From Bolinopsis microptera (lineage: Eukaryota > Ctenophora > Tentaculata > Lobata > Bolinopsidae): a stretch of 64,000 nucleotides of DNA. The stretch spans positions 5,289,230 to 5,353,229 of the forward strand of contig NC_087079.1 in NCBI RefSeq assembly GCF_026151205.1, read 5' to 3'. Under the pieces are notes generated by a model. The model was not told the origin of the DNA. It saw only the letters and a list, made by a program, of their open reading frames with translations, and ran no database searches. Position numbers and translations under genes: made by a program. Below, piece by piece: positions 29,301-41,300 of this stretch. Position 1 is the stretch's first letter. Each line of letters opens with the position of its first letter.

Positions 29301-32300
29301 CAAAATAAGATTAAACCAATAGTCAACAAGTTGACATTTTCGGTTAAGTAATCCGGAAGAAAAGTACTAGCATACTCTACTTGAATTTTATGGGCGTTAC
29401 CCCCCAAGATAAACTTGTCGATATTCTGTCCAAATCCCACGGCCACCACGGCTACGGCCAATGCCATTTCTGTCATAATGAACGTTCCTACGAGTCCTGC
29501 AGCAAATTCTCCCAAAGCAGAGTACACGTACACATACGCGTTCCCAATACCTCTGTATCTAGCTCCCAAATCCATGTAAGCTAGAACAGTAAATATTAGA
29601 ACTGCTGCAGCTAAGAGATAAGAGACTACCAATCCTGGACCAGCAACCATCCTTATAACTCCTGGTGTCAAAATGAATATTCCTGCACCCACAATATGAG
29701 CCAATCCCTGCACTGTCAAATCGAAAATGTTCAGACATTTCTTTAAGTCCTGAGTTTGGAGTTCGGGGGAAGACTTCTGGACTAACCTCTCTAACAAAAA
29801 AGGAGGTTTACAATTGTAGTTTTCAACACAAGATTCCATGTAGTTTTCACAACAACAACCTGCCATAAAACTCCTGGGATATTTATTACTATATATCAGT
29901 TTCTGATAGTCATATTTCAGCTTAAATCAAAGTTAAGAGATTAAGCAGTGAACCTTCGGACGTAAACATAATAGAAAAAACAAATGTTCAATGTTCCTCT
30001 AATTACCTCGAAGAACAAACTTAATACATTCCAATGGTGGAATTTGAACAGTTTTCCTGGAAAATCTCTTACATGACAGACACGTTGATGATCAACACAC
30101 AAGGGTCTCGTACAAGGGTGCCGTACGCACAGATTAACAAGTACAATTATTATGTAAATTTATCAATTAAGCACATAAATTTAAATATGATAATTATTAA
30201 TTATGCGTCATATGAGGACTCATATATTTAGGTGTCTTGAGTCTGGCTACCATTATCTTGCTCTACACACTGCCCTACACCAAAGATAAAGATTAAAACC
30301 TCTTCATAGGGCTACCTTAACTCTACGCTAACTCGGGAACCAAAACATCTCACCAATTTAACAAAAATATGTCGCGTTACGCCGATCGATTACCACATTA
30401 TAGTAGTGTTTAGTAAAGTAATAAGTTTCAAGCCTTTGTTTATATATTAGATGCCTTGGACGTAAGGCTGAAAGAGGTGCAACGATGGTTCTAAAAAGAC
30501 TTAAGTGCGGTGGATGCAGAATCCTCTTTACTAATCGCAGCATTCATCGCTATCCGCACTTTCGGTTGTTTTACGAAATTTGCGAACCTTTTTATTCAAT
30601 TCTTCATAGCTTTGTCAATTCAAAAAGTTGGTACCAGGTTATTGCAGACTGCTGGGTTCAATGACATAATATTAACAGTCGATATGAATTATTATAGGTG
30701 ATCTTTAGTACAAAACAAGAGAGGGACTGATTTGCTGACCAGCCCTTTATCAACTCTCGACAATAATTTTCTTTCAAATATAACTACTTGACACCAAGAT
30801 TCTTGTTTTGTGCGTTTTCTTCCTTCGAATTGATCAAACATCGTTTAGTGTTTACTACTTTTTGTGAGGGTGACTGTAGTTTGTTCTGGCACTTCCTTTT
30901 TAATTTCAAGTAAGCGATTAAGGAAATTAATTAGCCTGATTGATTGTATCGCTGAGTGCTGACAAGTACCAAAACATTGTGCAACTTTCAAATCTGCTTA
31001 AGTAAACTTTGATCTCGTTTTCAGTAACCTTAAGTCACTCTGTGCCAGGCACTATATTTGCATACTAGCTGTATGAGGTTAGTCGTACGAGCCAGTGAGT
31101 TTTTACTTTGTATCATCATCCGAAGGCGTATTAATCAGCTGCTTAGTGATAATTGAATATTATAGTTATTTCAGGTATTATAGTTATAAATAAATGTATT
31201 ATTACGCAATAAACAACGTTCAAGGTCAATGTTTCGCACAGAGTTTCCCAAAAATGTATCACAGAATTTCTGCAGAAATTCTGTGATACATTTCCTTTAC
31301 CCTCATGAGCTTTTGTTCATATTGTGTTCGCGAAGGTATATTATAAAGTTATAATATAGATTAATTGTCTTAACAATTGGTCAATGTTCTCATTGTTCCA
31401 AATCACGTTAATAACAGATTAACTGATAACTAACCTTATGCATATCACATTTGACATCACATGTACATACGTATTATGTTATATCCTCATCTTTGCCTTT
31501 GTTCATAAGAGGGCCTCTGTGTATCGTCTTCTGACTGTTTGCAGTGTTCGGTTTTCCAGACATTGATTGGGGTGTCTAGTGGTTAACTTTATGTCTAGTG
31601 GTCTAAGTTTTTATATCTAAGTTTTAGGGAAGTTGGGAAGTTTTTGGCCGACAAAGTTACGTCAGCAGAGGAGTGGGTTAAGAAATGCTTGTGAAAGTGG
31701 ATTCCTGGAAACCAATTTTTCCACGGTTCATGCTACCCTGATCATTATGATCCTATTCCTAACCTTTTTTTTCGGTTTTCTGAAGTCTGTACCTAGTAGT
31801 ATAAGTACCTACCTCTCGATATACGATTCTTAAAGTTTTTTCCTGAAACTCCTTTTGTTCATGTTTCATGCTACTCAATCATGAGACTAATAAACAGCGA
31901 ACTATAACTCCATCATTTGATATGGTAACAAATGTTTCAATATCTAGTTTGATACAGTATCTTTTTTGTGTTTCAGTATCTTGTTTGTGTTCATTATATA
32001 GTTTCAATAAGCTTTCGAAAGAACCATATTTTATGTTAAGTGTGATATAGAATATAGATCTGAGATTAAATGTTTATAGATTAAATGGTTAACATAGTAA
32101 TTGACGGAAGTTTAATCTGGCGCTGTTTTGTTGCAATCCCCTCCTGATATACACAGACTGAAACAATAAGTACAACTATAATAGACGTATAATGCAGTAA
32201 TATGTGGTTGTACTTCATTAGAATCAAATTGAAAGGAGACTTCTACTTCGGGATTAGACAAGCTCAATTGCTAAATCAAAATAGCTTGACAATCAAAACT

Positions 32301-35300
32301 ATGTGTGCAGCGTTTTAACGTTATAATCGACATTTTTGTTTCGGCATTGTTTTGATATAGAGAGTCTCTATTAGCGACATTTACTGTACCGGAAGCGTTT
32401 CTCTACGTACCAAGATTCACATTCAACAATTTCAACAATTTCAACAATTTCAACAGTTTCAACAGTTTCAACAATAGATAAACGTTAACAACCGATATGT
32501 GGAATAGCAAATAGTTTACTAGGCATCACATCTATAAACACAATGGAAACAAAGAACACAAAAAACAAAGAAATGTGACTGAGCTCTCTATATTCGTTAA
32601 ATTGCGATAATATTGTGAACTGTCTGAATTATACAGTGTCTGATAGAACAAACAACGCTAAAACTTACATTAATACATTTGTTGAGGTAAAGTGAGGTTC
32701 AAGAGTTCTTCTATTTGAAATTGATAAACTTTTAAATTCCTATCAGTTTCATCTAAACATTTTATCTCTGGAGGGGGGTTCTTAAAACATATAAATGATA
32801 CGAAAAGTTGTGCTAAGATCTTATTTCTGGGTGTGGTTATTTGCACATGGTATTTCACTAGCATTTCCCAATTTTTGTCCTTTTTTGTCTTTTTTGTCCC
32901 GACACTACCCAGTTTTCTCAAACGGGAAACAACCCCCCCTCCCCCCCCCCCCCCCCCCCCCCGTGCACATGTAGTGTGTATTGTAACATGTGCCATCATA
33001 TGTCTACCCCCCCCCCCCCCCCCCGTGCACATGTAGTGTGTATTGTAACATGTGCCATCATATGTCTACCCCCCCCCCCCCCCCGTGCACATGTAGTGTG
33101 TATTGTAACATGTGCCATCATATGTCTACCCCCCCCCCCCCCCCCCCGTGCACATGTAGTGTGTATTGTAACATGTGCCAACATATGTCTACCTCTGTCG
33201 TATCCGAGAAAGTCTCCATCCTATTCTTATCCTATTGTTACTGAACCGGTCACTAATAATACTTTATACTTTGTACTTTATTTCCATGTTGTTAGTTGTT
33301 ACATGTTGATGTATTGATTTGATTCTTCTTTTATTTATAAAGCTTGTCCATGTGGTGATAGCCAATTCTATAAATAACGTGTCTGTTTTTATCTAACCCC
33401 ATTGTCTGTCTTAGCATATAATACATAGTACAGACAAATCTGCTTTTTTATGTCTTGCCTATCAAGCAACTTGCTATTTAACATCCTTTTTGAGGAAAAT
33501 GAGTTTGGAGAGGGGAGCACAAAAAGTTTAATTTTTTTGACAATTATAGAGTAAAGCAGGCTTTTTAAAACTTATAAATTCCCTCTTCTTCTTACTAGGG
33601 GGACCTTTCTTATCCTCTGTGGATGGATTTATTCTTGTGGACGTAAATAATAGGAAAAAAGAAGATTTTGTTAAGTGTAAAAAAGTGTAAAAAGGTGTAA
33701 AATATTGCAAAAAAGTTAAGTACACCACCCCCCCCCCCCCCCCCCTCCCCCCAGCTTTGTTCAAAATTTAACCAGCTTTGTTCAAATTGTAATTAGCTTT
33801 GTTCATGTCCCCTTAGTTTGGTTTGATCATTCGACATTCTGTGGACCGCTATTGTTTCTTTTTGCCCTTGTTAAATAATTGTTCTCCAGATTAGACTTGA
33901 CTACTTGAATTTAGGTACAGTAATGTTACACGGTCTTCTATATGGCTAGTGTATAAATGTGATTCCCCAGTGTCTGTTTTAGTGATAGTATAGTATAGTA
34001 CAGACAAATCCGATTAAAAATAGCTTTTCTATTTGTTGCCTTTCAAGCAGATTGAAATTACATCCTTTTTGAGAAAAAACAGTTTTTCCACGTGTCTCAA
34101 CTCTCAATCGATTTCAATCATTTTTGGCAGATTCAAATGTTGTTTTTTTTAATATTTATAATCAAATAAGGCAATTAATTTGAAAAATATTTTTTAAATG
34201 ATAGTAATAATCTCTCACTGCACTCCTAATAAAAATATTGATATGTCGTCTGACAAATTTTTGTGAAAACCGAACGTTTTGTGGGCTCCAATGGCCAGAT
34301 TATATTACTCAACATGGAAGAATGTCCTGTTTCTCTCATTAAATAACACAAAATTACTTCGTCGTGTATACTCAATCTATACAATATTGGTATGTAAAAT
34401 AGATACGTTCGAATAATCATTTTTCACTTTCTCTGCTAGCACTACGTGTTGGAAATATGACTACTGAAGCATTTATAGGAGTATAATGGCATCTTGCTTT
34501 GGCAACTACAACTGCAAGCCTCCTTCTTTCTTCGAGAGGCTATTCCAGAAATCTTCCCCCGAACTCCAAACTCAGGACTTAAAGAAATGTCTGAACATTT
34601 TCGATTTGACAGTGCAGGGATTGGCTCATATTGTGGGCGCGGGAATATTCATTTTGACACCAGGAGTTATAAGGATGGTTGCTGGTCCAGGATTGGTAGT
34701 CTCTTATCTCTTAGCTGCAGCAGTTCTAATATTTACTGTCCTAGCTTACATGGATTTGGGAGGTAGATACAGAGGTATTGGGAACGCGTATGTGTACGTA
34801 TACGCTGCTTTGGGAGAATTTGCTGCAGGACTTGTAGGAACGTTCATTATGACAGAAATGGCATTGGCCGTAGGCTTGGTGGCCGTGGGATTCGGGCAGA
34901 ATATGGACAAGTTTATCTGCGAGGGGAACGCTCATAAACTTCAAGTTGAGTATTCTAGCACTTTTCTTCCGGATTACTTAGCCGAAAATGTCAACTTGTT
35001 GGCTATTGCTTTGATGCTGTTTTGCTGTATCATAAACTGTATCGGAGTCAAACAGGTCGCTATCGTGAATACCCTCACAGTGGCATTTAGTTCCATCTCT
35101 CTGGCCATGTATTGCATCATTTCATGTATGTATGGCAGTAGCAAAACATTCGCCGACTCCACTGACCCTGAAACAGGAAGAGGAGGGGTGTTTCCTTATG
35201 GATTTTCAGGAGTTGTAACTGGAGCGGCTGTTGTGGTTGTTTCCTTTGCAGGTTTCGAATCGGTGGTCAGCCTTTCAGCGGAAGCCAAGAATTCTAAAAG

Positions 35301-38300
35301 AGACGTCCCTCTTGCAACAGGTTTAAGCTTCGGGATTTCTGTTCTAGTTTATCTATTAGTTAGTGCTGCTATCTCCTACCTGGTACCTTGGTATACCCTT
35401 AACGAAAGTACGGGGATTCCTGGCTCTTTGCAAGCGCACGGGCTCACAATCCCCAAGTTTATCATTGTAGCGGCGATCCTTTTTGCTTCTGGAAGTGTTG
35501 CTCTATGCTGCCTCACCACCCTAGCTCGAGGGCTCATGGTGCTCTCTGAGGATGGATTGATTTTCAGTTGCATTGGTTTGGTGGCCGAGTGCTCTAAGGT
35601 ACCTTTTATTGCAACAGTCTTCGCTACAGTTGTGATAATTTTCTTTACGATAGTGTTCTCCTACGAGATCCTAATTCATCTGTGTGCAGGAGGAGCATTG
35701 ATTACTTTTGTAGCAGTCTGCTTCACTCTCATAATTATTTCTTACTCTAAACAAAAGGAAGTTGTTGACGAATCCTCGGGACTTATTCAAAACGAAGTGA
35801 TGACTGAAGAACAGCCTTAACATCTTTGGATCAACAGGACAGTGAAATTCCCGGGGACATTGAAAATCAAGAGTGGAAAGTAATCAGTTGGATGACTATT
35901 TTCATATTTATTTCGACGATTTGCATCGCGTTTATTTACTGGCCAAGCTCATGGCCCTTCTGGAAAATTCGTCTCCCAATAATGATATTACTTGGGTTGA
36001 TAAACACTCTAATACTGATCCACATTAAGATGATCTACCACATCCAGCCTCAGAAGAATCCTGGTTTTGTGTGTCCTGGAATACCGTTTATTCCAGCAAT
36101 TGGTATATTTCTCAACCTGGCCTTGTTCAGTTCCCTTGATACAATGGCACATCTGATGACTGGTGCTTACTTTGCTGTTGGGGTCTTGATGTATTTTGGG
36201 TATGGGTATTTTCACTCTACTATAACATTGAAGAAACAAAAAGAACTAGAACTAATTTGGAGTGATGAGACTGAGGAAGATTTAAGCTAGTGATTAGATT
36301 CTGTTAAACTAATTTTCTGTACTTGAGAGATACTTCTTATTTTGTAAAGATAAAATGATGAAGTATGTTTCTGTAGTTAATTTCTCTGTAGCTTCTCTAT
36401 AGTTTATAATTTCTCTGGTATTTTCCTCGAGCAGTTAAGTTGCGTATATTTTAACTACGACAGTAAATTTCAAAATATGGGTCAATGCTATTGATTGAGT
36501 TTTTGATATTATTGAACAATAGCTTAGAAATTATTTCTCTTCTGTAAAATAAAGTTATTAACTATTTTTCTGAAAATTTTGTGTTCAAATTCACCGAAGT
36601 ACTAAATGTAAAGTCCTGTTTATAAAATGTATCAAAAAATTAAAAAAAGAAGATGTACTTCTCAATCTCGAAATCTCAGTAATGCAAGTCCCTTCAGTGA
36701 CCGGTGACCAACCATCAAAAACCCATTTTATCTGACTCGCAAAAAATCACATCAAAGCACTTAATCAATGAGGATTAAATGATGGTGTATTCAAAGAATT
36801 TCAATTGATTGATTTAGAAACTACTAGCAGGAACCCGTTTAAGACTAAAATAATTATTACCTATTTAATTCGCGTTTTTGACACCACTTGGGAGTCCAAA
36901 TTTTGGTCACTAAAATTCTTATTCCTTGGCCATTTTTTAATTTTTTATGCTGATTTGAAAAGCATAATTTGACCCATTCAAAAAAGTTTCAGTTGTATAT
37001 CTTTTACGGTTTTTGCGGTAAGTCGCATTAAAGTTGATGCCGTGGTGTCAGTAAAATGGCACGGATATATCCAATATCCATATATATAACAACGCTAAAA
37101 CTTACATTAACTAGCAGGAACCCGTCTAACCCTAAAGTGGTGTCAAGACTCAAGAGACTAAAATAATTATTACCTATTTAATTCGCGTTTTTGACACCAC
37201 TTGGGAGTCCAAATTTTGGTCACTAAAATTCTCATTCCTTGGCCATTTTTTAATTTTTCATGCTGATTTAAAAAGCATAAAAGCATTTGACCCATTCAAA
37301 AAAGTTTCAGTTGTATATCTTTTACGGTTTTTTCGGAAAGTCGCATTAAAGTTGATGCCGTGGTGTCAGTAAAATGGCACGGATATATCCATATATAAAC
37401 GGATTAAACGGATTAAACGTATTAAACGGATTAAACGTTAATTGGTCAAGAGAAGCCCTAACACTCCTGGCTTGACAATACAAGAATGAAATCATAACCT
37501 AGAAATCAGATACGAAAACCGTGAAAAAACAAATATCATAATTTAAGCTAAGTCTCTCGGGAAACGAAGTGAATCTATATTAACTAAGAATTTAGCAATC
37601 CCTTTTAAAAGCTTTGGTTGAGTGAATATGAGATCCATTCCCTCGAAGAGGTTGGTTTTAGCTTCAGGGCTAAGGCGGTCCCTGTTGTCTTGGTAGAGGG
37701 GGCAGGTTCTAAGCACATGAACCTCATCTTCAATTATGGGATCAAAGAAGGGTAACTCTGCCATGTAACAACGCTAAAACTTACATTAACTAGCAGGAAC
37801 CCGTCTAACTCTAAAGTGGTGTCAAGATTCAAGAGACTAAAATAATTATTACCTATTTAATTCGCGTTTTTGACACCACCTGGGGGTCCAAATGTTGGGC
37901 TCTTAAACTCCTATTTCTTGGCCAATTTTTTATTTTTTCATACTGATTTGAAGGCCATTAAAGCATTTGACCCAGTCAAAAAAGTTTCAGTTGTATATAT
38001 TTTACGGTTTTTGCGGAAAGTCGTGTTAAAGTTGATGCCGTGGTGTCAGTAAAATGGCACGGATAAATAAATATATATATATCGTCTCGCTTTATATATA
38101 GTAAGATACATTTGTTGAGGTAACGTGAGGAAGAGTTCTTCTATTTGAATTCCTATCAGTTTCATCTAAACATTTTATCTCTGGAGGGGGGTTCTTAAAA
38201 CATATAAATGATACGAAAAGTTGTGTTAATATCTTATTTCTGGGTGTGGTTATTTACAACTCCCTAGAGTACATGGTATTTCACTAGCATTTCCTAATTT

Positions 38301-41300
38301 TTGTCCTTTTTTGTCTTTTTTGTTCCGACACTACCCAGTTTTCCCAAACGGGTCTGTTTTATGTAACCCAATTGTCTGTCTTAGCATATAATACATAGTA
38401 CAGACAAATCTGCTTTTTTATGTCTTGCCTGTCAAGCAACTTGCTATTTAATATCCTTTTTGAGGAAAATAAGTTTGGAGAGGGGAGCATAAAAAGTTTA
38501 ATTTTTTTGATAATTATATATTAAAGCAGGCTTTTTAAAACTTAGAAATTCCCTCTTCTTCTTACTAACGGGACCTTTCTTGTCCTCTGTGGATGGATTT
38601 ATTCTTGTGGACGTAAATAATAGGAAAAAAGAAGATTTTAAAAAGATAATTTTGTTAAGTGTAAAAAAGTGTATAAAGGTGTAAAATAGTGCAAAAAAGT
38701 TTAGTGCACCACCCCCCGGCCCCCTGCATATTTAAGTTTAAATTTAGGAAAATCAAGGTTGTGGTGGAATATATTTGTGGTGGAATATATTTGTAGTGGA
38801 ATATATTTGCAGTGCAGCAATTCAAATTATAACCAGCTTTGTTCAAATTTTAACCAGCTTTGTTCAGATTGTAATTAGCTTTGTTCATGTCCTCTTAGTT
38901 TAGTTTGATCATTCGATATTCTGTGGACTGCTATTGTCTCTTCTTGCCCTTGTTAAATAATTATTCTCCAGTTTAGACTTGACAACTTGAATTTAGGTAC
39001 AGTAATGTTACCCGGTCTTCTATATGGCTAGTGTATAAATGTGATTCCCCAATGTCTGTTTTAGTGATAGTATAGTACAGACAAATCCGATTAAAAATCG
39101 CTTTTCTATTTGTTGCCTTTCAAGCAGATTGAAATTACATCCTTTTTAAGAATAATCAGTTTTTCCACGTGTCTCAACTCTCAATCGATTTCAATCATTT
39201 TTGGCAGATTCAAATGTTGTTTTTTTAAATAATTATAATCAAATAAGGCAATTAATTTGAAAAGCATTTTTTAAATGATAGTAATAATCTCTCACTACAT
39301 AAAAATATTAATATGTTGTCTCTCATTAAATAACACAAAATTACTTCGTCGTGTATATTCAATCTATACAATATATATATTATGTAAAATAGATACCGTC
39401 GAATAATCATTTTTCACTTTCTCTGCTAGCACTACGTGTTGGAAATATGACTACTGAAGTATTTACAGGAGCATAATGGCATCTTGCTTTGGCAACTACA
39501 ACTGCAAGCCTCCTTCTTTCTTCGAGAGGCTATTCCAGAAATCTTCCCCCGAACTCCAAACTCAGGACTTAAAGAAATGTCTGAACATTTTCGATTTGAC
39601 AGTGCAGGGATTGGCTCATATTGTGGGCGCAGGAATATTCATTTTGACACCAGGAGTTATAAGGATGGTTGCTGGTCCAGGATTGGTAGTCTCTTATCTC
39701 TTAGCTGCAGCAGTTCTAATATTTACTGTTCTAGCTTACATGGATTTGGGAGCTAGATACAGAGGTATTGGGAACGCGTATGTGTACGTGTACGCTGCTT
39801 TGGGAGAATTTGCTGCAGGACTCGTAGGAACGTTCATTATGACAGAAATGGCATTGGCCGTAGGCTTGGTGGCCGTGGGATTCGGGCAGAATATGGACAA
39901 GTTTATCTGCGAGGGGAACGCTCATAAACTTCAAGTTGAGTATTCTAGCACTTTTCTTCCGGATTACTTAGCCGAAAATGTCAACTTGTTGGCTATTGCT
40001 TTGATGCTGTTTTGCTGTATCATCAACTGTATCGGAGTCAAACAGGTCGCTATCGTGAATACCCTCACAGTGGCATTTAGTTCCATCTCTCTGGCCATGT
40101 ACTGCATCATTTCATTTGTGTATGGCAGTAGCAAGACATTCACCAACTCCACTGATCCTGAAACAGGAAGAGGAGGGGTGTTTCCTTATGGATTTTCAGG
40201 AGTTGTAACTGGAGCGGCTGTTGTGGTTACTTCCTTCACAGGTTTCGAATCGGTGGTCAGCCTTTCAGCGGAAGCCAAGAATTCTAAAAGAGACGTCCCT
40301 CTTGCAACAGGTTTAAGCTTCGGGATTTCTGTTCTAGTTTATCTATTAGTAAGTGCTGCTATCTCCTACCTGGTACCTTGGTATACCCTTAACGAAAGTA
40401 CGGGGATTCCTGGCTCTTTGCAAGCGCACGGTCTCACAATCCCCAAGTTTATCATTGTAGCAGCGATCCTTTTTGCTTCTGGAAGTGTTGCTCTATGCTG
40501 CCTCACCACCCTAGCTCGAGGGCTCATGGTGCTCTCTGAGGATGGATTGATTTTCAGTTGCATTGGTTTGGTGGCCGAGTGCTCTAAGGTACCTTTTATT
40601 GCAACAGTCTTCGCTACAGTTGTGATAATTTTCTTTACGATAGTGTTCTCCTACGAGATCCTTATTCATCTGTGTGCAGGAGGAGCATTGATTACTTTTG
40701 TAGCAGTCTGCTTCACTCTCATAATTATTTCTTACTCTAAACAAAAGGAAGTTGTTGATGAATCCTCGGGACTTATTCAAAACGAAGTGATGACTGAAGA
40801 ACAGCCTTCAACATCTTTGGATCAACAGGATAGTGAAATTCCCGGGGACATTGAAAATCAAGAGTGGAAAGTAATCAGTTGGATGACTATTTTCATATTT
40901 ATTTCGACGATTTGCATCGCGTTTATTTACTGGCCAAGCTCATGGCCCTTCTGGAAAATTCGTCTCCCAATAATGATATTACTTGGGTTGATAAACACTC
41001 TAATACTGATCCACATTAAGATGATCTACCACATCCAGCCTCAGAAGAATCCTGGTTTTGTGTGTCCTGGAATACCGTTTATTCCAGCAATTGGTATATT
41101 TCTCAACCTGGCTTTGTTCAGTTCCCTTGATACAATGGCGCATCTGATGACTGGTGCTTACTTTGCTGTTGGGGTCTTGATGTATTTTGGGTATGGGTAT
41201 TTTCACTCTACTATAACATTGAAGAAACAAAAAGAACTAGAACTAATTTGGAGTGATGAGACTGAGCAAGATTTAAGTTAATGATTAGATTCTGTTAAAC

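Larger units (their letters stand above)
29867..32650. other. Region upstream of transporter A
   Basis: AT-rich and without a supported gene. It is not homologous to the upstream flanks of B and C. Contains the 42-bp palindrome (31252-31293) and a 9-bp TTTCAACAA-type repeat (about 32411-32474). Confidence 0.5.
32651..36815 (+). repeat. Segmental tandem duplication, left copy (carries transporter B)
   Basis: Matches 37767-41809 along its length: common start AACAACGCTAAAACTTACAT, shared upstream region, the transporter, its 3' UTR, and a common end near TTCAATTGATTGATTTA. The left copy alone has a roughly 450-bp insertion with C-tracts (32930-33380). The right copy alone has a Helitron-like insertion near its start. 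Confidence 0.9.

Noticed and set aside
28082..29584. Plus-strand ORFs inside transporter A, and the mirrored set in B, C and D
   Set aside because: Shadow frames of the membrane-protein genes.
32833..33317. Pro-rich / Gly-rich ORFs
   Set aside because: They come from C-tract repeats; the C-run length varies between units, so no frame is conserved.
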